Assembly (NCBI RefSeq): GCF_031755915.1 | Contig: NC_083385.1 | Span: forward strand, 18,559,001 to 18,623,000 | Source of the DNA: Ziziphus jujuba | Taxonomy: Eukaryota; Streptophyta; Magnoliopsida; Rosales; Rhamnaceae | Direction: 5' to 3' | Length of the DNA stretch: 64,000 nucleotides | Shown: piece after piece, positions 32,450 through 44,866 of the stretch | Layout: the number at the start of each line of letters is the position of its first letter | Numbering within the stretch: the first letter of the stretch is position 1 | Translations under genes and position numbers: made by a program | Notes under the pieces: model-generated | What the model was told of the DNA's origin: nothing | Database searches by the model: none | Seen by the model: only the letters and a program-made list of their open reading frames with translations

Positions 32450-35400
32450 TCAGCTGCCTAACAATCCCATACGGGACACATGCTCCTCAAATATGCCTAC
32501 AAGTAAGGCCTTGGTCAGTGGATCTGCCACCATACTGTAAGTAGGCGTGTGAACTACAGTAATGAGACCTTCCTCAACTTTCTCTTTAACCACAAAATAC
32601 TTAACATCAATGTACCTCGCACCAGGGGTACCTTTTAAATTATTGGAGAAAGATACTGCTGCAGTATTGTCAAAATATATCATAATAGGCCTCTCAATGG
32701 AGTCAACACTCCCAAGTCACGAATAAAATTCCAAATCCAAACTGCATGACGAGTAGCCTCATAACACTGCACATACTCTACCTCCGTAGTTGAGGATGCT
32801 GTCACTGACTGTTTGGCACTGTGCCAAGATATAGCACCTCCTGCCATAATAAATATATATCCAGTGGTAGATTTCTTATCATCCACACAGCATTTATAAT
32901 CTGCATCACTATAACCAACAACATCTAGGGAGTTGGTATATCGATATGTCAACATATGATCTTTAGTACTCTGAAGATACCTAAAGACCTTCTTAACTGT
33001 TGGTAATGAATAGAACCAGGATTGCTCATAAATCTACCAAGCACACCCATAGCAAAAGCTCTATCAGGCTGTATACATACTTAAGCATACATCAAACTAT
33101 CCACTGCTGAAGAATAGCGAACATTCCTCATCGCCATCCTCTCTTTATCATTCTTGGGACATTGATGCTTAGAAAATCTTTCACCCTTTGTGACCAGTAT
33201 ACTTCCAGGAGAATAATTATACATATCAAATCTCTTAAGGATTCTATCAATATAGGCTCTTTGAGACAATTGCAACATATGATTAGTCCTATCTCGAACA
33301 ATCTTGATGGTCAAAACAAAAGAATCCTCTCCAAGATCTTTCATATCAAAATGGTGGCACAATATCTGCTTTGTCTCAACCAACAGGTCAGTGTCATTAG
33401 TAGTCAGAAGTATGTCATAAACATACAACACTAAAAATATAAAACTGTTCCCACTGACTTTTATATATATGCATCTATCAACAATATTCTCCTTCAACCC
33501 ATTTTGGATGACAACCTCATCAAACTTAAGATACCATTGCCTCGAAACCTGCTTAAGACCATAAATTGACTTCTTAAGCTTACAAACCAAATTACCATTC
33601 CTTGTTTGCTAGAAGCCAACTGGTTGAACCATATACACATCTTCAAATAAATCACCATTCAGAAAAGTAGTTCTGACATCCATCTGATGCAACTCTAGGT
33701 CATAATGTGCCACAATTGCCATAATGATTCTAAAAGAATCCTTTGTGGATACAGGAGAGAATGTCTTTGTGTAATCAATTTCTTCCTTCTAGCTAAACCC
33801 TTTAGCTACAAATCTAGCCTTATACCTTTCTACTTGACCATTAGAGTCTCTTTTAGTCTTAAAGACCCATTTGCACCCTATAAGCTTGCTACCCAATGGT
33901 AACTCAACCAAATCCCAAACACCATTTGATACCATAGATTTCATTTCATCTTCCATTGCATCCAACCAAAAATTTGAGTGTAAACTGCTTATGGCTTCCT
34001 CATAAGTGATTGGATTTGAATCATCACTTATGTCAAAATCATGCTCCTGCAAGTAAACCTCATAGTCATCAGGAATACCTGACCTCCTAGTCCTTTGTGA
34101 CCTTCTCAAAGGCACATAAGCATCTACAATAGCTGGGATATTCTGCTCCTCAATGATGGGTTCATCCTGATCAACTACTGGTTCATCAACTACTGGATTA
34201 ATAATATCTCTATCAGAAACTACAACACTGGGAATGAATACATTTTCTTCTCTAAATTGAGGCTCCCTTGGACCATTACTATCATCAAACCCAAAATCGT
34301 CTTCAAAATAAACAGCCTTGTCTGATTCAACAATTCTCGTGGTGTGAGATGGCCAAAAGAATCTTGAACCTCTAAATCCTATACAATAGCCAACAAAATA
34401 CCCACTCATAGTTTTAGGATCCAACTTCTTAATTTGGGGATTATAAATCCTTACTTTAGTTTTGCAACCCCATACTCGAAAATGATGTAAATTAGGCTTT
34501 CTCCCTGACCATAACTCAAAAGGAGTCTTAGGAACGAATTTACTTGGAACTTGATTCAAAATATAAGCAGCCGTCCTTAAAGCCTCTCCCCACAAGTAAT
34601 CTGGCAAGTTAGAATTTGCCAACATAGATCGCACCATGTCCAACAAAATGCGATTTCTCCTCCCAACTATGCCATTCTGCTGAGGTGTACCAGGCATTGT
34701 ATATTGCGCATCAATGCCACACTAACGTAAATAAATTGCGAATGGCCCTGACTTCCTTCCAGTCTCATCATATCTGCCATAAAATTTACCACCTCTATCA
34801 GACCTCATAGCCTTTATCTTCTTATTCTTTTGAAGCTCTATCTTTACCTTAAAAGCAACTAAAGAATCTGACTTCTCACGGATAAGCTCAACATGTCCAT
34901 AACGAGAAAAATCATCAATAAAGGTAATAAAATACCTATAACCACCCAAAGCAGTTGGAGTGAAAGGTCCATATACATCAGTATGTATTCCATCCTTTAC
35001 TAACATTTCCATCCTGTGCTTAGAAATATGTCCCAAACGCTTATGCCACAACATTGAGAAATTATCATTAACTCTTGGATGTTTAGAAGCAATAATAGGG
35101 GCAACAACAGAATTAATAGAAGAATTGAGACCATTACTAAATAAATCAAGTCTATATAAATTGCCACATAAAGTACCAAAACTAACAACTTTATCATTCT
35201 TATACATCTCAACTTTATTATTCCCAAACAAAAAACTAAAACCTTGACTATCCAATAGTGAAATAGATAACAAATTCCTCCTAATTGAGGGTACATATGA
35301 AACTTCTTGTAATTCTAAAACATATTCAGTGGCAAGCTTCAACTTGATTGTTCCCATGATATCCACCTTCACTCTTGAGTTATCTCCCATATAAACATGC

Positions 35401-35691
35401 TGCTTAAGATTGGTTGGCCCCCTTTGCCTTATCATCCCCTGCAATGAATAAGTAACATGAATTAGTAACATGAATTGTTGCTCCAGTATCAAACCACCAA
35501 GTATTCATAGGCACATCAATAATCTTGGTCTCAATCATTAAAATATTACCTTTCTTTTCTTGCTTTCCCTTCAAATGCCAACAATCTATCTTCTTGTGTG
35601 CAACTTTATTGCAGTAGCCACACTTTCCATTGAAGTAGGCTTTCCTTTCCTCTATGTGATGAGCTCCATCCCTAGGCACTTTTGGCTTCAT
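32450..35691 (-). pseudogene. Copia pol (PR-IN-RT-RH), disabled
   Basis: Minus-strand frames give, in order: gag knuckle CGYCNKVAHKKIDC, protease WWFDTGATIHVTNS, GAG-pre-integrase LWHKRLGHISKHRM, integrase HTDVYGPFTPTALGG / DDFSRYG / SDRGGKF / [17 protein letters not shown] start [22 protein letters not shown] core (KKSIYGLKQVSRQWY, LYVYDILLTTND) and RNase H (GYSDADYKCCVDDKKSTTGY, DNTAAVSFSNNLKGTPGARY). Several frameshifts break it. Three changes hit function: RT YVDD is YVYD, the catalytic Glu of integrase (usually NG(V/I)AER) is Gly, and ~30 residues carrying the integrase CxxC half of the HHCC site are deleted between MLVKDGI and HTDVYGP. The element therefore cannot move on its own. Confidence 0.9.
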
Positions 35692-35756
35692 ACCAGAAAA
35701 CTTCTTCTTGTTGGGTTAAATCCTTGTCCAGATGTAAATCCTTATCCAGGCTTAAA

Positions 35757-36425
35757 TCATTGTCCAGGCTTAAATCCTTGTCCTTTCTTTTGGAAAACCC
35801 TCTTGGACTTATCTACCTGATGTGAAACTATAGCAACAGATCTTGACCTACTTAGCTTAATATCATCTTCCTCTTTTACAAGAATAACAGTTAATTCCTC
35901 CAAACTACATCCTTCTTTCTTAGTATTCAAACTAGACCTTGTATTATTAAACTGAGATGGAAGACTCTTCATTATCGAATAGGTCAAGAACTCCTCTCCA
36001 ATGGCCATCTTAAGGTCCTTTAACTTATTATAATAAGAAGAAAATAACATAATATAGTCCCTTACTCCTTTAATTCCATCATGTTTAGTATTATTCAAAA
36101 GGTCCAAATAATGATGCTTCTCATTCATATCAAACTTGATAAATTTCTTTCCTATCTCTTCAAGAAGCTCCTTTGCAATTTCGACCTTTTGAATACTTGC
36201 ATCAATTGATTCGTCCATATAATTCTCCATAATCATCATGCAGCACTTATTAGAATGCCTCCAATCCTCATAAAGTTTTATATCTGCTGCACTACTCTCA
36301 TCAGTTGGTATCTCTGGTGGATCTATCTCTAAAGCCAAATCCAATTTCATAAATGTCAAATTCATAACTAAAGTCTTCTTCCACTTTTGATAGTTTGTCC
36401 CATCCAATTTCATCATGGTAGTCAT
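35757..36425 (-). pseudogene. Copia gag with GFKPGQ minisatellite
   Basis: Starts MTTMMKLDGTNYQKWKKTL (ATG at 36425) and continues with the UBN2/Copia-gag pattern: WRHSNKCCMMIMENYMDESI, LLNNTKHDGIKGVRDYIMLF, IGEEFLTYSIMKSLPSQFNN, LNTKKEGCSLEELTVILVKE. It ends in a short repeat of GQGFKPGQ-like units (35715-35790) that contains stop codons, before the zinc knuckle in the next frame. The ~65 codons in frame upstream of 36425 look like leader sequence, so I place the start at MTTMM. Confidence 0.85.
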
Positions 36426-37909
36426 ACGCAGAACATTCGGTGTGCTGCTAACTGTGAAAATAGTAAACACAACAAAGCATTTTAATATATATAAAACAAT
36501 AACTATTTTACAGCCCCTCAACATAAAACATAAAATCAATATCGCTAGGGTCTTTGTAGTACTAAAGATACCTTTTCGCGGGCCAGAGACAGTCAACCAA
36601 ATAACCACAATCAAATGCATTTAACTAAATCACCGAAAGGGTAACTTAGAACCTACGATTCATGGCATTTAATCAACTTCCACTACCATTCCAGACGTCA
36701 TACAAAGTAGCTAAAACTACCGACAAGGTAGCCTAGTTACCCGTATAGACCCTGGTTAATAAGTGGGAGAAAAAATAACATATTGGCAATTTCATGAAAT
36801 AGGCAAATATAAAACATCTCATCTACTATGCCAAAATACATTACATTGGTACACATAATGCAGATAAAATAAGTCTCACGACAGATGGGTATCTAAAATT
36901 CCACACTACTGTACCAACTAGGCACAAACTCTCTTTAGGAAAAGCTAACACAATCAAAATTTTCATGCATAGATATTTAAATTTAATTCAAGAAATTTGG
37001 TATAGAATAAATAAACAAATAACAATAATATATCTATATATATATATATTTTTTTTTTTAATATCAAACAATAGATAAATAAATAAACAAATAAACAAAT
37101 AAATAAATCCAAAAAAAAAATTATTATTTTTATTATTATTATTTTTATTTTTATTTATAATTTCGGCTGCTGACGTCAGCACGATGACATTAGCAGATAA
37201 AAAACTGCATGCTGTTTCTTTCGTCTCCTCCGGCCAACGGGGTCATGGGCGACTCGGTTCCAATCTAAACAGGTCACTTGACCCGAAGTCTTACCCGGCT
37301 ATATCTCGCCGTTCCAGCCATCGTTTCCGACGATACCGACGGCGTTCAGTTCGTCTTTCCATAGGCAACAGTTTCCACAAATCAATTTGGTTCAAATTTG
37401 ACTCAAAGCAAACACCCAAGCAAGAAAACATTCGGCCATGGAAGGTTCATAAATAATCGATTTTACAAGGTTTTGCACCAAATTAATTAGCCTAATTCAC
37501 TCCATTCAAACCGAAAAACAATTTCAAAGTTAACCCAGGTCATGAATTCATCCAAAACAATTTTTTCCCAAAATTTTGCAAAACAAATACACGCCCGATA
37601 TTTACAATTTTTTTTTTAAATGGCAATCGGGCATGTATATACGGACTACATAATCTTGAATCTTGTAATTTACACATGTATACAAATCAAGAAAAGAAAA
37701 GAAAAGAAAAATTAATGTAAAGTAACGTAAATCATGTATTTGAGTTCTGGAACCACAGATCCATAAGGAGGAAAATAATTAAAAATAATCGTCATGTAAT
37801 CAATTTACACAATCAAAGATGAATGGCTGAATAAAACATATAGTCGCAATCCGAGTATAATCAAAACACAACAAAAACAAATCGAAAGGAAAATTTATTA
37901 TGCATATTA
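36426..37909 (-). other. Copia 5' untranslated region
   Basis: Between the primer site and gag is a long non-coding stretch. It contains microsatellites ((TA)n near 37031, AAAT repeats near 37080), a GC-richer part at 37165-37400 and short AAAAG repeats near 37692. The plus-strand frame 37184-37456 is not recognised as a gene. Confidence 0.6.
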
Positions 37910-37927
37910 ACCATGCTGTGATATCAA
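37910..37927 (-). promoter_or_regulatory. tRNA-iMet primer binding site
   Basis: On the minus strand one base after the 5' LTR is TTGATATCACAGCATGGT. It resembles the complement of the 3' end of plant initiator Met tRNA (TGGTATCAGAGCATGGT) with about three mismatches. This is the usual primer site of Ty1/Copia elements and fixes the 5' side of the element on the right. Confidence 0.75.
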
Positions 37928-37928
37928 T

Positions 37929-38364
37929 TGTTAGAATTTTATGGATCTAAATATACATAATAAATTCCATAAATCATAAATTACTAACCTCCAAACGTAG
38001 CCATTGATAAATTAAATCTTTAATCCTGCAAAATAGAAAACAATGTAAAGTAGTGCCTATGGATACACTATTCTCAAATCACTCTCAGATCTCTAAAAAA
38101 ACCCTAATATCAAAATATTATATGGCATATATTTGTTTGTTTACTCTAAACCTTTTATAGTCTCTGCAAGTTACACTTACCCATTAATTTTAACACACAC
38201 AAAATACTAATAATTTCATAGTATAATAATACTAAGAAAAATATGGGTAAATCAATGAGCTTATAAAGAGAGTTGGTCCTCCAATCCAATAAAGCCAATT
38301 GGAGTCTTATAGAGAGTGTATGACTAAGAGCAGTACTACAAAATAATAAAATAAGTCAGTCCCA
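37929..38364 (-). mobile_element. 5' LTR of minus-strand Copia (truncated)
   Basis: Matches 31643-32075 over its whole length, starting TGTTAGAATTTTA (plus orientation). The two LTRs differ mostly by C/T and G/A changes. Similarity stops at GTCCCA (38364), while the other LTR continues for ~350 bp, so the outer part of this LTR is lost. No target duplication can be scored. Confidence 0.8.
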
Positions 38365-39051
38365 TTAATGGTATAAATAGGTTCTGTGAGTGAGTAATTG
38401 ATTATGCTAAGTCCGCAATTATTAATTTATTTAACATTATAAGCCACCATACATCTTTTCAAAAGAGGAAGCATTATAAACGACCATACATCATTTTATG
38501 CCAAAAGAAAAATTAATATAAGAAGATCAAGAGACTAATGATTAATAATTAAGAACTTCTGATGGATACTAAATGGATAAAAAAGTGTGTTATGGACATT
38601 GGTACAAACTTGTTCGTACTTTTGGCATATTAGAAATAATTATGTTTATTTTGATTAATGGAAGTTTATGATTTAGATGGAAAGGGCGCTCCTCCGTCTC
38701 GAGAACCGCCCTCCGAAAGATAACATCGAATAAAAGTCATCCACATGAATATTACGGTTCAAAACGACCAACAATGCTCACCATATTAAATGAAGTATCG
38801 AAGTATGACAGCACGAATGAAAAAATAGTTAACATTTTTCAAAAACGAAATGTCAAATATTGTTAAAATTTTTCACATCTATAAAATATCCTTAAACTAA
38901 TTTATCAAGTATGTAATATTGTTTGATCACCCATTGCTAATATGCTAAATGAATTAATTTTTTTGGTTTTTATAAACTTTTTTTAAAATAATGCTAATTC
39001 TTAAATTATATAACAATATTAAACTATCTTGAATTTAAATTTCAATTCAAG

Positions 39052-39082
<31 letters not shown>

Positions 39083-39420
39083 GTATGAATTCTATTTAAT
39101 CAAATTTCAATTTCTTTTTTTTTTAAGAGTAAGAGTAGTAACACTTGAAATTATTTTCAATCTAAAGAAAAATATTGGTACCTCTTATTAGAAAATTTAA
39201 CATTTCAATGTTTGTTTAATCAAATTCAAGAAATTTATATATTCATATCACTTTAATTTATTTATGTTTCCCCGTAGAGTGTACTCTATTCGGAATTTGT
39301 CCAAATTTCTAACATACAACGCATTTGCGTAAATATCACCATATAGTAGGGGTAGAAAGGTAATTACATTTAATGAGATCATTTTGAAACTCTCTGACAC
39401 AGATTCTCTCTTGTCTAAGT
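38365..39420. other. AT-rich intergenic region
   Basis: No gene seen. Includes a short GC-richer phrase near 38690-38720 (GCTCCTCCGTCTCGAGAACC), a (TA)n tract at about 39051-39075, and AT-rich sequence leading into the promoter of the next gene. Confidence 0.55.
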
Positions 39421-39738
39421 GACGTGGCAAAATATATGTCAAAAGTATGGTCCTTCAAGCATGCGTTACACTTCAAACCGCAATTACCAATCCTACCCTT
39501 CTCACCCTATGTATACCTTTGCTTCTTTTGCCCGCCCATCAAATTCATCATCTCTCTGATCATCTTTCTGGTACATATCAAAGTTCGATTTCCCCCATTG
39601 ATTTTCTTTCAATCCAAACAATTAAACCTTAGTCTCGTTTCAACTTAAATGCACTTTTTAATTTCCGTCAATTCTTTCCCAATTCAAGTCAATTGTGCAC
39701 ATGTTTTTTTTTTTTTTTTTTTTGGCTTTGTTATATAC
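39421..39738 (+). promoter_or_regulatory. ABRE-type motif and TATA box
   Basis: GACGTGGC at 39421-39428 contains ACGTGGC, the core of abscisic-acid-responsive elements. TATATAC at 39732-39738 lies ~155 bp before the ATG at 39892 and is a plausible TATA box. The ABRE link fits the dehydration/senescence-type gene downstream, but a single short motif is weak evidence. Confidence 0.4.
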
Positions 39739-39891
39739 ATATCATCGTGAATTACTCAAGCGAAAATCAAATTAGATCTTCTAGTTTTTGCTTGCAAAAT
39801 TTCTACATTTTTTTTTAATGACTAAACCCAACTTTCTTCCTTGCTTTGTGGTGTGAAAACCAAACCAGGATGTGTGAGGTTTTTCAACAAG

Positions 39892-41364
39892 ATGGCAATC
39901 TCAAGTCCTTTGCCGGGATCGGTAACCGAACTCTTCAAGTTCGAATGCGCGGCGATTATACTAATGGATTACAACAAAGAAGAAGAAACGAGATTTCTTA
40001 GACTAGGTCAATTCACGGTGAAGATGATGATACAAAGTATGGAAATGACACCTAACATCCTGATATGTGTTTGCATGGTGGGTGATCTCCAATGGCCTTT
40101 AGCAAAAGACTCCGCCGTCATCCGCGTCGGCCATCGGACTTTCGCCTTCGCCATGCCAGGACTCTTGTATGGTGTCCAGTTTCCTCCTGCGTGTGATTCT
40201 GACTTGATTCACTCTCTTCTCGCTGTTTTCAGGAAGTTTGGTTACTACAAAGATATTAATGAGAATGGATTAACTGGTAATCAATTTAAAAAACCCATTC
40301 GTACCCTTCTCTCATCTTTTTTTAACTCTTCATGTGAAATTTTTATAATGCTTTTCCTCATGATTTTTGTTTTAATCTATGTATATATATATTTTAGATA
40401 ATGTTTTATAAATTTAGAATTATTTCATAGGTCAATTACCAACTGAGGTTGTTCTGGCATGTTTTAATGATTCATGGGAATATTTAGGTCAATGAATAGG
40501 ACTCCATAATATTCTTTGTTAATTTATTTATATATTTAATTACTTACTCCCACTAGTTTAAAGAAGGAAAATAAAAACTGTAACCCTTTTCAGATATATT
40601 GATTTTTGGTAGAGAAAAGGTGCAATTTTTTTAGATTTATATATTTTATGTGATATTTATTTATTTATTTTTGAAGATTAATTTGTTTATATGTGTGTAA
40701 TTTGGGATGGATTTTGACACATAGAAAGGAAACCAACCTGGTGCTAATAAGCTAAGGCTATTATTAACCTACCATATATAAAAATGTATTGATAATATTA
40801 GCAGGCTATCCATATCCAGACAATGAAGCACACCTATGGCAGAAACTAAGGGTAAGAATCGAACTAGTAGCTCATTCTACACTCTCCAAATTGGGCCACA
40901 ACTCCGGGAGTTCACCAGCCTCCATGGCAACAAAATCTTCAGACTTGTTAAAGGCGATTCGGTTGTCCGCCACCACCAAAATGATCAGCAATGCTATTAT
41001 TTTCCAAACCTTGGACTCCAATTTCATACACATCCAGAAAGAAAAAGGCCGGTCATCAGTGAGACCGATTAATAAATCCGAAAGGAAAAAGAGGGGTTTG
41101 ATGATTGATCTCCAGCCAGCTTATTCTTCAATCACTGTGTTTACTGGTCTTGTAGAAGCTGTTGAGATTGCGTGGGCGGTGGCCGCCGGATTCGGTGATC
41201 GGTTGAAGGACTTACCGCGGGCAGAGGTGCCTAAGGCGTGGAGGGGTGCGAAATCTTGGAGGTTGAACAGGCTGGGTGTTATTGCTTTCTTGGAAGGGTT
41301 GAGGCCTATCGTTGAAGTTGAAGTTGAAGAAAGGAATGAGAATGAGAGTTTGGAGAAGAGATGA
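39892..41364 (+). CDS. ERD7/senescence-associated-like protein
   Basis: Two exons, 39892-40276 and 40805-41364, joined by a GT..AG intron with matching phase 1, encode 314 residues with no stop or frameshift. The N-terminal half (SVTELFKFECAAIILMDYNK, FTVKMMIQSMEMTPNILICV, VGDLQWPLAKDSAVIRVGHR, FAFAMPGLLYGVQFPP) resembles the N-terminal region of plant ERD7/senescence-dehydration-associated proteins. The second exon gives GYPYPDNEAHLWQKLRVRIE and a helical part (SDLLKAIRLSATTKMISNAI; ITVFTGLVEAVEIAWAVAAG) that may be a divergent Senescence domain. The C-terminus is acidic (VEVEVEERNENESLEKR). Such proteins bind lipids and respond to stress; that role here is inference. I start at 39892 because it is the only ATG before the conserved region and follows a short leader. 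It is the best-preserved gene in the window. Confidence 0.75.
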
Positions 41365-42716
41365 TGGATGTGATTAAGCATTAATGTGAATGATTGGTCA
41401 TGAAATGTATGAGAATCCAAACATACCGAGGACTATTCGTAGGTTTGATAAAAAAAATTATTGAAAATGTGGTTTAAATCCCTGAAAATCTTCTTTTCTC
41501 CAAAATTTTAATAATAATAATAATAAATTAATAAACTGAATAGTTATAAAAGGTTTTATTTTATTTTATTTTTTTATGCGATCATTTTAAGATTTTATGT
41601 ATGGAACAGTGTATTTTGTGAAATATGTGATAACACCTTTTGGAAAAATAAGACAAAGTGATGATAATTAATTGGCACAATTTAATTTATTCATATGAGA
41701 CAGTAAATGACAAAGTTATTATTTTTTCAGATAATAATTTCAATTTAAAATTTTCATGTTTGATATTAAAAAATATTAATTGATCGAATTTAAGCTTTCT
41801 AAATTTGAGATGATCGCCGGATCACAGTTGAGTTGATAACATGTAATTAATTCCATTTGCTCACCCAACTAGAGTTTGAGCTAGAGCTAATTGTGGTGTC
41901 CAAAAAAAAAAAAAAAAAAAATTACCAACCGACTGAAAAAAGAAACCCGAGAAAAAAATGTGCTTTAATATGTTTGATACACTATGTTAGGTTACACTAA
42001 ATTAAAATTAAGGTAATGCTTAGGAGAATTATAGGTGGAAAATGAGAATCTAGAAAAAGTTATTGGCAGTTTTGTCTGATTGTATCGTAAATTGGTACTT
42101 CTTCAAATTTGACAAGTCAATTAATATATATATATATTGATAATCTTATCAAATGTTCAAACCTAAATAAAAAAAGATAAGGAAACATAACATTTCCTAG
42201 CTCAATTGCGACTTCGACCACAAGTCAATTAATTTATTGGAAGTATAAAGGTTTAGAAATGTGATATCATTGCTAGTCTTCCTCACTAATGAAAAACTTA
42301 GTCAGTAAATATAAATATTAAACGCTGGTAAAAAATTAATTTCACATGCAATAATTCTCATCTATTAACTAGCTACTTTTTGGTCCTTAAAAATCCTTTT
42401 TGTTTTTTCTTTTCTTTTTTTTTTCCTTCTTTTTTTTTTATTATTATTTTTTAATCATGAAGGTTTTACTTCCTTTTTACTGCTAGGTCCTTTTTTTAGC
42501 TGGATACTTTTATTCCTTGTGATCCTTTTAATTAGGATTACATTGATTATATTCACTTGTGTTAAATTTGTTATAAATTTCACTCTAACAAATCCAAATT
42601 TTTACAATCCTCTTGTAAAAAACATAAAAAAACTTCATAGTTAATTAAAATCCTAATGGTTTCTTGCTATAACTAATTAGGGTTGCTAAGTGAATTTGAT
42701 TTAATTTGTAAGTCAC
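41365..42716. other. Intergenic, ERD7-like 3' flank
   Basis: 3' flank with AATAATAATAAT near 41508 and several poly-A and poly-T runs. The rest is AT-rich with no recognised gene. It ends at the TCA that borders the next element. Confidence 0.55.
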
Positions 42717-43033
42717 TCAGGGGGTGTTTGTTACATAGGACTGGCCAGGACCGGATGGGTTATAGTCCCAATCTGGTGTTTGGGAAGGAAAATGGAGGAC
42801 GGGACACACTTATCCCGTTAATCAAATTATCCGAAACGAAGGGGACAAAGCTGACCCACCAAAACACCTGGGTCACTTTTGTCCTGCCCTCTTTCGATGC
42901 TTTCAACCTTTCAGCCTCTCACACAAAGTTGCTTCTGCCGGACCGTTCGCCACTTCTTTTCGGTTTGAAGCCACAATTCTTGACCTCGAAGATGTTTCCT
43001 ACCAGCACGCCTTTCTCAACATGAAGCAAAGCA

Positions 43034-44866
43034 ATGCGCAACTTCAACATCTCCATTATCGCATTGCTTGAATCCCACCACAAAAGTCGCCGCAATATCC
43101 TTCAGATTCTCAGTTCTGCCATTGTTTCCGGCCATTTCTCCGGCGACCCCTTTGTGTCTAGCAAACTCCTCCTTCACTCTCACTCCGACGCCGATGATGA
43201 TGATGATGATGAAGCTACTTTCGCATTCTCTAAGGCCCTTTTTCTTTCACATACAGAACCCAAATATCTTCGCCTGGAATTTCATATTCAAGGCCTATTC
43301 TCGGAGCTCTTCACCTCAAGAATCGCTCTCTCTTACAATCTCATGCGACGCCGCGATTCTCCTTTGTTTCCCGACAGCTATTCTTTCCCTTTCCTACTCA
43401 AAGCTTGTGGGCGTTGCTTGTTTCCTCAAAAGGGTCAAGAGCTTCATTGCTTGAGCTTCAAACTTGGATTTGAGCTCGATGTCTTCGTTCAGAATGGGCT
43501 CATTTCCATGTACTCTCTGTGTGGTCTTATGGAGGAAGCTCGAAGAGTTTTCAATTTGCTTCCGGTTTTTGTTCGCGACGTGGTGTCTTGGAATAGCGTC
43601 CTTTCTGGGTATTTACAGTGCGAGCGCAATGAGGATTCCTTGAAGGTGTTTGTGGAAATGATGGAGGATGGTTCGGTGTGGCCTGCTCAGGTGACTTTTG
43701 TGGGTGTTCTGACTGCTTGTGCTAGGATTGGATTTCTTGATTTAGGGTGGAAAATCCATGGATTAGTTTTAGGAAGTGGACTGGAATTGAATGTCTTCTT
43801 GGGTTCATCTTTGATCGATATGTATGCTAAGTGTGGGAAGATGGAGGATGCGAGAAAAGTTTTCAACGGTATTTCTGACAGAAATGTGGTCTGTTGGATT
43901 TCCATGATAGTGGGTTATGCTCAGTCAGATTCATTCAAAGAGGCGATTGAATTGTTCAGAGAGATGCAATTACGTGGGGTTGAAGCAGATGCGGCAACAG
44001 TTGGCAATGTTGTATTGGCATGCGGGAATTTGGGGGCATTAAGCCATGGTAGATGGGTGCATAGCTATTCTGAAAGGTGGGGTTCTTTGATGAGCCTCTC
44101 AGTGAAGACTTCTTTGATTGATATGCACTCAAAATGTGGAGATATAGAAAGGGCCCTCCAGATTTTCCATGAATTGTCTAACATAGATGTTATTTCTTGG
44201 ACTGCTGTGGTTACTGGTCTAACCCTGAACGGGGAGTCCAGGAGGGCTTTGCACTTGTTTTCACAAATGGCAATGTCAAGGGATGTCATGCCAAACGAGG
44301 TCACTTTTCTGGGAGTATTGTCGGCTTGTAGCCATGGTGGATTTGTAGAATTGGGTTTTGTCTATTTCAATGCCATGTCTCAAAGTTGAGCTCACTCCTC
44401 GCATAGAACACTATGGTTGTATGGTTGATCTTCTTGGCCGTGCCAATCTTTTAATCGAGGCAGAAAGTTTATCAGGGAAATGCCAATTCAACCTGACACA
44501 GTTATATGGAGATCCCTGCTCTTTGCATGTAAGACTCACCAGAATATAGAATTGGCAGAGTTTGCTATGAAGAAAATAGAGGAATTGGAACCAAGGAGAT
44601 CGGGGGTGCATATTTTGTTGTCAAATATCTATGCTTCAGCATCAAGGTGGAAAGATGTGAATAAGTTGAGAAGAGATATGGCTCTCCATGGAAAGCCAAA
44701 GCAACCTGGTTGCTCATTTATAGAATTAGAGGGTCTTGTTCATGAATTCTTTGCCGCAGATTGTTCACATTGCCAAATTGATTCCATATGCAAGACCGTT
44801 TATGGAATTAATAAAGTTATACGATTTGAAACATTAGACTTTGATATCTTAAATTGTCAGCAATAG
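43034..44866 (+). pseudogene. PLS-class (E-type) PPR protein, frameshifted
   Basis: Intronless, as usual for PPR genes, and ~610 codons. Repeats are clear: DVVSWNSVLSGYLQ, SSLIDMYAKCGKMEDARKVF, DRNVVCWISMIVGYAQ, TSLIDMHSKCGDIERALQIF, DVISWTAVVTGL and NEVTFLGVLSACSHGGFVEL, then HYGCMVDLLGRA and an E-type tail (LLSNIYASASRWKDVNKLRR, PGCSFIELEGLVHEFFA). There is no DYW domain. Such proteins bind organellar RNA for editing or processing. The frame is lost near 43235 (reading continues as FHIQNPNIFAWNFIFKAYSR) and restored near 43334. It is lost again near 44380, where a TGA follows, and restored near 44475. So there are two one-base shift pairs and one stop. It lies wholly inside transposon-like inverted ends. 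An active parent gene elsewhere is expected. Confidence 0.9.

Noticed and set aside
37184..37456. 90-codon plus-strand frame, Arg/Ser-rich
   Set aside because: It lies in the untranslated leader of the minus-strand Copia element, on the opposite strand, with no domain.
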